Assembly (NCBI GenBank): GCA_964468475.1
Contig: CAYXUL010000008.1
Location: 8,641 to 72,640, forward strand
Direction: 5' to 3'
Source of the DNA: JBECKX01 sp964468475
Lineage (GTDB): Bacteria > Zixibacteria > MSB-5A5 > CAIYYT01
DNA length: 64,000 bases
The position numbers and the translations under genes were made by a program. The stretch's first letter is position 1. Every line of letters starts with the position of its first letter. The notes under the pieces were generated by a model. That model had not been told where the DNA came from. It did no database searches and worked only from the letters and a program-made list of their open reading frames with translations. Shown one piece after another: positions 35,239-42,772 of the stretch.

Positions 35239-36380
35239 ACCACTGCCTCGGCGAATTCTGTTCGACGTACCTGCACATCCGGTTGCTGCTTTCGGCCGCC
35301 GAGCAGTTCGCAAATTCGCTCTGCAGTACGGCCATCCCACAGCGGGGGTACCGGATGATCAGACCAGTCGGTTGCCAGCGCTTCATCCAGTGCTGCGAGC
35401 ACGACACTACGGTCCGTCCCCACCAGTTTGTTAGTGCCATGGGTTATAGTAACCGGCCTTTCGGTGTTGTCGCGCATTGTCAGGCACGGCACGCCCAGTA
35501 CTGTCGATTCTTCCTGCAGACCACCGGAATCGGTTACGATAACACGGGCATCCATCTCAAGCCTGAGAAATTCAAGATATCCCAGCGGCTCAGTGAGAAT
35601 GATGTCTTCGCAGTCGGTCAGGTGACTCCACAAGTCAGCTGTTTCGAGATTTTTCCGGGTGCGCGGATGCACCGGAAACACCAGCGGCAGCCTTTGCGAG
35701 ACATCAAAGAGAGTCTGTACCAACTCTTCAAGGCTTACGCATTCATCCACGTTGGCAGGGCGATGCAGCGTCACCAATACGTAACCCGACTTTTCCAGTC
35801 GAAGACGGTCGCAAATGTCCGATTTTCCGGCCTCAGCAAGGCAGCTTTGCAGGGAATCAATCATTATGTTTCCCACGAAGTGAATTTTCTCAGACGCTAT
35901 TCCTTCAGCGCGCAAATTCTCGTCCCCATCCTCACAGGAGGTTAGGAGGAGATCAGAAAGATGATCAGTTACAATTCGATTCAGTTCTTCCGGCATTGCT
36001 CGATCACCAGAGCGCAACCCTGCTTCCACATGGATGACAGGATAGTGCTCCTTCGCAGCGACGAGAGAGGCGGCGGTTGTGGAGTTCACATCACCGAACA
36101 CGATTACACCGTCGGGGTCTTGCTCCTGCAAGACTTTCTCAAACTCCAGCATGATGCGGGCAGTTTGCTGAGTGTGTGTGCCGGAAGAGATCCCCAGGTG
36201 AATGTCCGGTCTGGGGAGGTTTAGTTCATCAAAGAATACTTGGGACATCTTTGTGTCGTAATGTTGGCCTGTATGTACGATTACCGGCTCAAAAACTCCC
36301 GGCTCAACCTTCATCTGCCTCCATAACGGGGCAAGTTTCATGAAATTGGGACGGGCGCCGGCGATCAGTAAATACTTCAT
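35235..36380 (-). CDS. wecB: UDP-N-acetylglucosamine 2-epimerase (non-hydrolysing)
   Basis: WecB interconverts UDP-GlcNAc and UDP-ManNAc to feed surface polysaccharide synthesis. The 381-aa protein begins with AGARPNFMKLAPLWR and has VIVHTGQHYD, VFGDVNSTTAASLVA, HVEAGLRSGDRAMPEE, NRIVTDHLSDLLL, LVTLHRPANVD and VTDSGGLQEESTVLGVPCLTMRD, with the catalytic and substrate-binding residues of the family. It starts 11 bp after the SLBB exporter gene. No wecC-type dehydrogenase is obvious nearby. Confidence 0.94.
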   Translation of the reverse strand: MKYLLIAGARPNFMKLAPLWRQMKVEPGVFEPVIVHTGQHYDTKMSQVFFDELNLPRPDIHLGISSGTHTQQTARIMLEFEKVLQEQDPDGVIVFGDVNSTTAASLVAAKEHYPVIHVEAGLRSGDRAMPEELNRIVTDHLSDLLLTSCEDGDENLRAEGIASEKIHFVGNIMIDSLQSCLAEAGKSDICDRLRLEKSGYVLVTLHRPANVDECVSLEELVQTLFDVSQRLPLVFPVHPRTRKNLETADLWSHLTDCEDIILTEPLGYLEFLRLEMDARVIVTDSGGLQEESTVLGVPCLTMRDNTERPVTITHGTNKLVGTDRSVVLAALDEALATDWSDHPVPPLWDGRTAERICELLGGRKQQPDVQVRRTEFAEAVV

Positions 36381-36391
36381 GCTGACAACTC

Positions 36392-38686
36392 CTATAGTCG
36401 GTCGATGACGAAAATGGTGGTCGCTACACTCGCCGCGACTGAGGCCGTTGTTGAGAAGATTTTCAACCAGTCACGGTCTTTCTTTACTTTGGTGGGGACG
36501 AAAATTGCGTCACCCAGATCTACCTTCTGCCGCATCACGCCGGAGCCGGAAGTTATCGTTCCGTCGGCACGGATTAATTGCAAATTCTTCTTGTCAGCGT
36601 TGGGTAGAAAACCGCCCGCGTTCTGCAGGTAGTAGCTGGCACGCCTGTTATCTCGATAGGTGATCGTACTAATTGCGGGGACGGCGCCCAGTACCTGCAC
36701 GCCCGCAGGTTTGCTGGGGATATAGATGTGGTCACCGTCAAGCAGCCGCACGTCATAGTCAAGGTTATGGTCATAGAGCAGCTCTTTGACGTTGACGATT
36801 ATCCGGTTCGACATCGTGTTGTCGCGTAATATTGTGCTTGAATCGATGGCGATATGACCGCTGTCATCGCGGACTATTTCCGCAGTACGATCAATGAGCC
36901 GATCAAGCCCGCGGCGCTTCATGTCGGAGACGAGCGATGCTCTGGTAAACACCGTGCCGGTGGCGAACGCATCCGCGGTCAAACCACCAGCACGTTGTAT
37001 CAAGGAGTAGAGGGAGTTCATGTCATCTGTGATGACATACTTTCCTGGAAACGTGACCTCTCCCTCGATGGTCACGATATCGCGATCCTCCCAGCCGGGG
37101 ATCTGTCTGACGAATAGCTTGTCGTTGCTCTGCAAAGCGAGGTTGCCGCTGGGTTCATTGAGCGAGGCATACATAACTTCCCTGGAACCATCTTCCTGCG
37201 TGCGCGCTACTTCGACGCGCACGGGATAAGCCGAAGGAGAGAGGTCTCCCGCACGAAAGATCAGATCGGATACTTTCATGCCGGAGTAGTAGCTATACTC
37301 ACCGGGCTTAGCGACCATACCGTAGATCGAAACCTGACGCGGTTCCGCGACCTGTTCCTGTGAATAGGCGATCAAACGGTCTCTTGGTTGCAGGGCCACA
37401 TCCGAGTCACCGGAAGTGACTTCGTCTGGTTGTACGGTAATCAGCAGTGTATCCTGTCCAGATTGTGGGCGGAGAATGTCGATGCGACCCTGGTAGGCTG
37501 TCTCCTCAAGCTCAACACCTTTGGACAGCAACTTGCCGACCGTCAAACCGGGTTGATATTCATAAATGCCGGGATGTCGGAATTTACCTTCGAGATAGAC
37601 CACATCTTCATGCGAATCGTTGATCTGTTCGAGATGGATGCGATCGCCATCATCGATGGCAAAGTTAGCTTCGTTTGATTGTTCGTCGCGCAGATTCAGG
37701 TCGATAACCTTGTAGGAATCGTCGGTCGTGATCCGGTCAACGCGTACCTTTTCGAGATAGGCGTTGGGTAGTGGTCCTCCGGCAAGAGTCAGCAGATCGC
37801 TGATCGTCTCATCGCCCAGAATCTCATAGATTGCCGGTCGTTTGACGGCGCCGGTAATGGTGGCGCGCTTGCCGACGACATCCACGAAGATCACATCACC
37901 TGACTGCAACCCTACCGCTCCCACGTTCTTGCCGAAGAGGAGGAACTGGTAGAGATCGACGCTGACTGCTTCTTTACCATTGCGCAACAACCTGATTCTG
38001 CGGAGGCTGCCGCGCTCGGTGGGTCCACCGGCCAGGTAGAGCGTTGAGAACAAGGTAGCCAGCGAGTTGACGCTATAGCTACCGGGATACTTCACTTCTC
38101 CGAAAACAAACACCTGGATCGATTTCAATTTGCCGAGCGACACCGACAGTTTGAAATCACTGAATGACTTTGAAAGCTGTGTAAAGATTCTCTGGCGGGC
38201 CGATTCGATATCAAGCCCCCAGACCGAAATCTCGCCAACTTTGGGGATGAAAATCGTCCCCTGCCTGTCGACGGCAAGGTCATATTCCTGCTCAATTCGC
38301 CCCCAGAGCTTTATTATCAGGTTATCTCCGGGACCGAGGCGGTAATCCTCGGGCAAGGCCAGACTTTGCGGAATCTCCAGCGTAGTACCGCCGCGGGCAA
38401 AGAGATCATATCCGAATAACTCGATCGAGTCACCATCGGAACTCTTGAAGGGATGCTGATTCGCACCGGTATTGCGCTCCGTACCGGCTTGTTCGAGTTT
38501 TTCGGTCGAGTCTTGCGCACTGTACGAGGATTTGTACTTTGACGCTTCCCTGGAGTGGCTCAACCCCGGATAACGCTGAATCAATTCGCTGTAATCGAGA
38601 TTCTCATCGGTAGGGTAATTTTGCGCAACCACTGTGGTGGCTAGCAGCAGAAAGGCTAGAATTGATAGAATTCTGATTCCATTCAT
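36392..38686 (-). CDS. SLBB-domain polysaccharide export protein (Wza-like, large)
   Basis: This 764-aa exported protein probably forms the periplasmic/outer-membrane channel for the polysaccharide. It has a signal peptide (about 1-22, LSILAFLLLATTVVAQ), a polysaccharide-export domain near 110-190 (YRLGPGDNLIIKLWG, GTIFIPKVGEISVWG), then about six SLBB repeats (examples: VFGEVKYPGSYSV, TITGAVKRPAIYEI, LEGKFRHPGIYEYQPG, IYGMVAKPGEYSYYSG, IEGEVTFPGKYVITDD). A C-terminal hydrophobic helix (TTASVAASVATTIFVI) is consistent with a membrane end. It is about twice the size of E. coli Wza. ATG 38686 has AAGGAG 8 nt upstream. Confidence 0.92.
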   Translation of the reverse strand: MNGIRILSILAFLLLATTVVAQNYPTDENLDYSELIQRYPGLSHSREASKYKSSYSAQDSTEKLEQAGTERNTGANQHPFKSSDGDSIELFGYDLFARGGTTLEIPQSLALPEDYRLGPGDNLIIKLWGRIEQEYDLAVDRQGTIFIPKVGEISVWGLDIESARQRIFTQLSKSFSDFKLSVSLGKLKSIQVFVFGEVKYPGSYSVNSLATLFSTLYLAGGPTERGSLRRIRLLRNGKEAVSVDLYQFLLFGKNVGAVGLQSGDVIFVDVVGKRATITGAVKRPAIYEILGDETISDLLTLAGGPLPNAYLEKVRVDRITTDDSYKVIDLNLRDEQSNEANFAIDDGDRIHLEQINDSHEDVVYLEGKFRHPGIYEYQPGLTVGKLLSKGVELEETAYQGRIDILRPQSGQDTLLITVQPDEVTSGDSDVALQPRDRLIAYSQEQVAEPRQVSIYGMVAKPGEYSYYSGMKVSDLIFRAGDLSPSAYPVRVEVARTQEDGSREVMYASLNEPSGNLALQSNDKLFVRQIPGWEDRDIVTIEGEVTFPGKYVITDDMNSLYSLIQRAGGLTADAFATGTVFTRASLVSDMKRRGLDRLIDRTAEIVRDDSGHIAIDSSTILRDNTMSNRIIVNVKELLYDHNLDYDVRLLDGDHIYIPSKPAGVQVLGAVPAISTITYRDNRRASYYLQNAGGFLPNADKKNLQLIRADGTITSGSGVMRQKVDLGDAIFVPTKVKKDRDWLKIFSTTASVAASVATTIFVIDRL

Positions 38687-38859
38687 TTCCCAAACTCCTT
38701 GATAGCCCACCTCTCACAGGCAACAAGAGCAACAGTGATGCCAAAATGAAACGCATGATCGTAAGGGTTTGGAAAGCAACAGCTTAAATGGACAGGCGGA
38801 AAGATGAGAGCGCCGCCCAGGCGGTATTCTTTTCCGGCAGCAGTTGCAGCGATTTCCCG

Positions 38860-39741
38860 TTAGCGGGAAAGGTAGGGAATCTCGGCGAATGGCTTCAATG
38901 CATAGCCCATCAGCTTTTCAAACCGAGTTGAGTTCAGACCCGCCTTGAGCGGGCGGCGGGCAGGCAAGCCCAGTTCTTCAGAGGTGACTGGCTTGATCAA
39001 GCTCTTGTCCAGCACAAGTCTTTCAGCCACTCTGAGCGCAAACTCATATCGCGACAGATATTCAGACGCGGCGATGTGCAAGACACCTGGTAGCTCGGTA
39101 TGTTTGATCAATCCGGTGATCGCGCGAGCGAGATCTGAGACCTCGGTGGGATTGGAACTGAGGTTAGCGGCAGCCTTGTACACCTCCCCGTTGCTCAACG
39201 TCTCATGAATCACCGAAACCGGATCGCCCTTGGGGTGGGCACGTGCAGTATAGAGGGCGCACACCCTGAATACCGAGACTTCAAGACCCGAGTCCAAAAC
39301 CAATCTCTCCGCCGCAAGCTTGGATCTGCCATACTCATTTAGAGGACCGGTATCTGCGTCCTCATCTGGCGAAGCCACCACACCCGGGAAAACATAATCG
39401 GTGGATATGTAAATCAGTCTCCCTTTACCAATCTGCTTTAGGCCCCGCACCAGATTGGCTGTGGTGGTCACATTACCCAGTTTGGCGTGATCCGGATCAA
39501 GTTCACAGCGATCGACACTGCTGGCGCCCGCGCAATGAATGATAAGATCAGGGCGATGTGCTGTGAGCATCTCGAGAACCGGCTCAGTTTCCGTGAGATC
39601 AACACGCACCGCCGTGCCACAGCTTATGGGTAAATCCAGTTGCGCCGGCCTGAAAGTGCCAATTACCTGATGTTCACTGCCAATATACTTGATAAGCTCG
39701 CTGCCGAGTCGACCGGCAGCTCCGGTGATAAGGACTTTCAT
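38860..39741 (-). CDS. dTDP-4-dehydrorhamnose reductase-like protein (RmlD/RfbD family)
   Basis: An extended short-chain dehydrogenase of 293 aa. GAAGRLGSELI binds NAD(P)H, YISTDYVFPG and the YGRSK catalytic Tyr-Lys pair follow, as in RmlD, the last step to dTDP-L-rhamnose. It ends the dTDP-sugar block rfbA-rfbC-rfbB-rfbD, starting 5 bp after rfbB. The sequence is fairly divergent, so another 4-keto-sugar reductase activity is possible. The 173 bp between it and the exporter gene show no clear promoter. Confidence 0.87.
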   Translation of the reverse strand: MKVLITGAAGRLGSELIKYIGSEHQVIGTFRPAQLDLPISCGTAVRVDLTETEPVLEMLTAHRPDLIIHCAGASSVDRCELDPDHAKLGNVTTTANLVRGLKQIGKGRLIYISTDYVFPGVVASPDEDADTGPLNEYGRSKLAAERLVLDSGLEVSVFRVCALYTARAHPKGDPVSVIHETLSNGEVYKAAANLSSNPTEVSDLARAITGLIKHTELPGVLHIAASEYLSRYEFALRVAERLVLDKSLIKPVTSEELGLPARRPLKAGLNSTRFEKLMGYALKPFAEIPYLSR

Positions 39742-39746
39742 CAGAT

Positions 39747-40769
39747 TCAGCGGCTACTATAGTGGCGTTGACGGAAGGCGACGCTGTCGGGATCGAGCAT
39801 GCGTTCGAAGAATTTCGGATTCTGGCGATACCAGTCTGTAGTCTCCTGCAGGGCATTATCAAACGAACGCGCGGGAATTTTCCCATAGCGTTTTTCATAT
39901 CGAGAAAAATCGAGAGCATAGCGTCTGTCGTGAGCGGGCCTGTCCGCTACATGTTCAATCTTACTGTCGGCCTTCGTTATCTTTAGCAGCAGCTTCACCA
40001 GTTCAAGATTGGTGAACTCGAGTTCTGTTCCGATATTCAACGCTTCACCGGCAGGGAAATCGCTCATGATGGGTAACAGCGCTTTGCAGAAGTCCTCAAC
40101 GAATAGCCAACTTCGCTTCTGTAAGCCGTCACCGTAGAGAGGCAGAGATTTACCATCAGCCATCAGCCTGAAGAAGTACGGAATTAGTTTTTCCGGGAAT
40201 TGGCGCGGCCCACAATTGTTACAGGTTCGCACTATCACCGCTCGCTGCTTGTGTGTTTTCACAGCAGCCAGCACCAGCAGATCGGCAGCGGCCTTGCTGG
40301 CAGCGTACGGCGAAGTTGGATTCAATGGGGCAGATTCAGTGAATGACTCACCGTCCGGCGTGGGACCGTACACTTCATCAGTGGAGATGTGCAGGAGATC
40401 TGTTTCATTCCCCCTGCAGAACGCCAGCAAATTCTGAGTGCCCAGCACGTTGGCGCGCACGAAGCGGTCGGCATGATAAAGTGAGCGATCGACGTGGGTC
40501 TCGGCGGCGAAATTGACAACCAGCGAAAACACTGACTGCTGCAGCTTACTCAGTTGCTGGGGATCGCTGATGTCAGCCTGTACGAAGGCAACCCGCTGCT
40601 CCGAAAGATACGGCTCGATATTTTCTGTTGAGCCAGCATACGTCAGGGCATCGGCGACAGTTATCCGTGTATCGGGGGAGAATTCGATCAGGGTCTTGAT
40701 GAAGTTGGAGCCGATGAAGCCACAGCCCCCACAAATCAGGATATGGCCTTCGCCGGATCCATCAGCCAT
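39747..40769 (-). CDS. rfbB: dTDP-glucose 4,6-dehydratase
   Basis: RfbB converts dTDP-glucose to dTDP-4-keto-6-deoxyglucose. From ATG 40769 the protein is 340 aa with ILICGGCGFIGSNFIK (NAD binding), NFAAETHVDRS, HISTDEVYG, SPYAASKAAADLL (catalytic Tyr-x3-Lys), RTCNNCGPRQFPEKLIP and ADRPAHDRRYALD. A 12-residue longer start at 40805 is less likely because it would overlap the epimerase gene further. It overlaps rfbC by 8 bp. Confidence 0.94.
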   Translation of the reverse strand: MADGSGEGHILICGGCGFIGSNFIKTLIEFSPDTRITVADALTYAGSTENIEPYLSEQRVAFVQADISDPQQLSKLQQSVFSLVVNFAAETHVDRSLYHADRFVRANVLGTQNLLAFCRGNETDLLHISTDEVYGPTPDGESFTESAPLNPTSPYAASKAAADLLVLAAVKTHKQRAVIVRTCNNCGPRQFPEKLIPYFFRLMADGKSLPLYGDGLQKRSWLFVEDFCKALLPIMSDFPAGEALNIGTELEFTNLELVKLLLKITKADSKIEHVADRPAHDRRYALDFSRYEKRYGKIPARSFDNALQETTDWYRQNPKFFERMLDPDSVAFRQRHYSSR

Positions 40770-41217
40770 CGCGGCGGGCCCAGTCGTAAGGTATCTTTTT
40801 TGCATGTGGCTCTAAGCGATATTCATCCGGCATGCCGTGAGCGTACGGCTTGTCCGGGATATTGAGAACCAGCACTTCGGATGTACCAATGTTCTTGAAG
40901 CCATGGTACACACCGGGCGGTATCTGAACCAGAATGCGATTATCAATTCCGGGGAACAGTTCATCGATCTCGCCATAAGTAGTCGAGTCTTCCCGTGCGT
41001 CGTAGAGCACGAGCTTGGCGTGTCCCGCCACCACGCACATATTGTCGACTTGCTGTCCATGCATGTGCCAGGCCTTGACCACTCCCGGATAGGCTGCCGT
41101 CAGGTAAACCTGGCCGAATTGCGTAAATGCCTCATCGTCGCTACGCAGAATCTCAAAAAGATAGCCGCGCTCATCACAATTCACCTGCAGCTGCTTCAGC
41201 TTTACACCATCTATCAT
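40762..41217 (-). CDS. rfbC: dTDP-4-dehydrorhamnose 3,5-epimerase family protein
   Basis: A 151-aa cupin, shorter than the usual ~180-aa RmlC. It has NCDERGYLFEILRSDD, VYLTAAYPGVVKAWHMHG with the metal-independent catalytic histidine region, and VQIPPGVYHGFKN. Its position between rfbA and rfbB supports a role in making dTDP-L-rhamnose. The shortened C-terminal region leaves some room for a related 3-epimerase or isomerase activity. The ATG overlaps the rfbA stop as ATGA. Confidence 0.85.
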   Translation of the reverse strand: MIDGVKLKQLQVNCDERGYLFEILRSDDEAFTQFGQVYLTAAYPGVVKAWHMHGQQVDNMCVVAGHAKLVLYDAREDSTTYGEIDELFPGIDNRILVQIPPGVYHGFKNIGTSEVLVLNIPDKPYAHGMPDEYRLEPHAKKIPYDWARRDG

Positions 41218-41963
41218 CTCTTCCCTGCCTCAGTGATTGTTTTTAATCTCTCGTTTCGGGTCAGGATCTGCGCATGGTGAAGCGACTCGAAGGTTCCCGC
41301 GTCCGTCCACCATCCTTCCAAAATATGATAGTCAATCCGACCCTGTTCGACATAGTAATTTGAAACGTCCGTGATTTCGTACTCGCCGCGCCGAGACGGC
41401 TTGAGTGTCGCAATCGTATCAAATACGGTGCTGTCGTACAAGTAGATTCCGGTGACGGCGTAGGAGGATTTCGGCCGTTGCGGCTTTTCTTCGATCCCTA
41501 TCAATCGCCGGTTTTCATCCAGCTCCGCAACTCCAAAACGCTGCGCGTCCTCGACCCTCTTGAGAAAGAGATAGGCACTCAGATCGATATCTTCAAACTC
41601 GCTGACCTGCTGCTGGATAGAATCTGAGAAGATGTTATCACCGAGAATCACGCACATTCTGCTCTTTCCGACGAACTCCTTCGCCATCGCCAGCGCCGCG
41701 GCAATTCCGTCTTCGCCCTCCTGGTAGGCGTACCGCAAGCCATTCAGCCCGAATTGCTTACCGTTCCCGAGCAAACGCAGGAATTCACCCGCGTGATAGC
41801 CGCCGGTGACGATCATGATGTCATGAATGCCGGCCTCGACCAGCTTGCTGATTGGATAGTAGATCATCGGCCGGTCATAAACCGGCAGCAGATGCTTATT
41901 CGTAATTTTGGTCAGCGGCAGAAGCCGTTTGCCCAATCCGCCTGCCAGCACAACGCCCTTCAT
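41214..41963 (-). CDS. rfbA: Glucose-1-phosphate thymidylyltransferase
   Basis: RfbA makes dTDP-glucose from dTTP and glucose-1-phosphate. From ATG 41963 the protein is 249 aa, the short form of the family. VVLAGGLGKRLLPLTKITNKHLLPVYDRPMIYYP is the nucleotidyltransferase motif, best seen as GGLGKRLLPLT and KHLLPVYDRPMIYYP; CVILGDNIF and IEEKPQRPKSSYAVTGIYLYD follow. It is the first gene of the polysaccharide cluster, with GGAGG 12 nt upstream and a minus-strand promoter at 42005-42033. Confidence 0.93.
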   Translation of the reverse strand: MKGVVLAGGLGKRLLPLTKITNKHLLPVYDRPMIYYPISKLVEAGIHDIMIVTGGYHAGEFLRLLGNGKQFGLNGLRYAYQEGEDGIAAALAMAKEFVGKSRMCVILGDNIFSDSIQQQVSEFEDIDLSAYLFLKRVEDAQRFGVAELDENRRLIGIEEKPQRPKSSYAVTGIYLYDSTVFDTIATLKPSRRGEYEITDVSNYYVEQGRIDYHILEGWWTDAGTFESLHHAQILTRNERLKTITEAGKR

Positions 41964-42004
41964 AGGAGAGAGCAGCCTCCGGTTTCTGTGAACTTTACAT
42001 TTGC

Positions 42005-42033
42005 AAGTTATGATTGTCCGGTTGTTAAAACAA
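42005..42033 (-). promoter_or_regulatory. rfbA promoter (TTGTTT-N17-TAACTT)
   Basis: The minus-strand -35 at 42033-42028 and -10 at 42010-42005 are 17 nt apart and would give a leader of about 35 nt before rfbA. It abuts and partly overlaps the divergent gdpD promoter, so the two may compete for polymerase. Confidence 0.45.
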
Positions 42034-42050
42034 TGCAAATCAGCTAAGCT
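42022..42050 (+). promoter_or_regulatory. gdpD promoter (TTGTTA-N17-TAAGCT)
   Basis: The -35 (42022-42027) and -10 (42045-42050) are 17 nt apart. The -10 ends 8 nt before the ATG at 42059, again implying a nearly leaderless message. The -10 is a weaker match than in the other cases. Confidence 0.45.
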
Positions 42051-42058
42051 AATTCGCG

Positions 42059-42772
42059 ATGGATATCATTGCTCATCGAGGTGCGTCAGGCGTTCACGTC
42101 GAGAACAGCATGCGTGCCTTTACCGAAGCGCTGCGCTGTGGGACTGATGGCGTCGAAGTTGACCTGCGCCGCTCCGCCGACGGAGTGATCTACTGCTTCC
42201 ATGATCACAAGCTCTCCCGCCTCACGCGCAGTAGTGGCTACTTCCGCCGCGTCGGCAGCAAACGGATTGACGATCTGCGTCTCGCTGACGGCAGTTGCAT
42301 CCCGCGCTTTACCGATTTTGTGAAAGCTTACGCCGGAAGAACCAAAGTCATACTCGATATCAAGTCCGCACGAATCGAACCCATGATCATCGAACAACTT
42401 GCGGAGTTCGCGTCGGACAAGGGCATGGTCTATTCCAGCTTCAATCCTAATAATCTCAAGCGTATCAAGAATGAGTTTCCGGCGGCCCGAACCGCTCTGA
42501 TCGTCGGACCGGTGCGAAATCTACGCTTACGGCTCAAAATGAAATCAGTGCTGACCAGGAATCTTCTGCGGCTACAATGCAGTGCCGTGCATCTTTCGCG
42601 ACGACTGGTGACCGAAAATCTGGTAAAGCACCTCCACAGCGAGGGACTTAAAGTCTCGGTATGGACTGTCGATGATCCGGAGCAGGGAAGGAAATTCGCC
42701 GAAATCGGCGTCGACAGCCTGATGACAAATGATCCGAAAAGGATCATCAAATCTCTGAAGGCAGAAGCATGA
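42059..42772 (+). CDS. Glycerophosphodiester phosphodiesterase
   Basis: A 237-aa GDPD-family enzyme that hydrolyses glycerophosphodiesters from lipid turnover to glycerol-3-phosphate and an alcohol. The N-terminal catalytic motif IAHRGASGVHVENSMRAF, then VEVDLRRSADG and CFHDHKLSRLT contain the metal-binding Glu, Asp and the two catalytic histidines. VWTVDDPEQGRKFAEIGVDSLMTNDP is the usual C-terminal block, best seen as VWTVDDP and GVDSLMTNDP. No signal peptide is visible, so it is cytoplasmic. The stop overlaps the next start as ATGA. Confidence 0.93.
   Translation: MDIIAHRGASGVHVENSMRAFTEALRCGTDGVEVDLRRSADGVIYCFHDHKLSRLTRSSGYFRRVGSKRIDDLRLADGSCIPRFTDFVKAYAGRTKVILDIKSARIEPMIIEQLAEFASDKGMVYSSFNPNNLKRIKNEFPAARTALIVGPVRNLRLRLKMKSVLTRNLLRLQCSAVHLSRRLVTENLVKHLHSEGLKVSVWTVDDPEQGRKFAEIGVDSLMTNDPKRIIKSLKAEA

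Noticed and set aside
34429..35358. 309-codon open frame on the plus strand opposite a glycosyltransferase gene
   Set aside because: It is entirely antisense to a clear glycosyltransferase with strong motifs, and its translation shows no family pattern and unusual composition. Long antisense frames are common in GC-rich genes.
35283..35945. 220-codon plus-strand frame opposite wecB
   Set aside because: It is a shadow of the wecB coding frame; wecB carries all family motifs.
38687..38859. Possible terminator or promoter between the reductase and exporter genes
   Set aside because: A small CCGCC/GGCGG hairpin exists, but there is no T-run, and no convincing -35/-10 pair was found on the minus strand.
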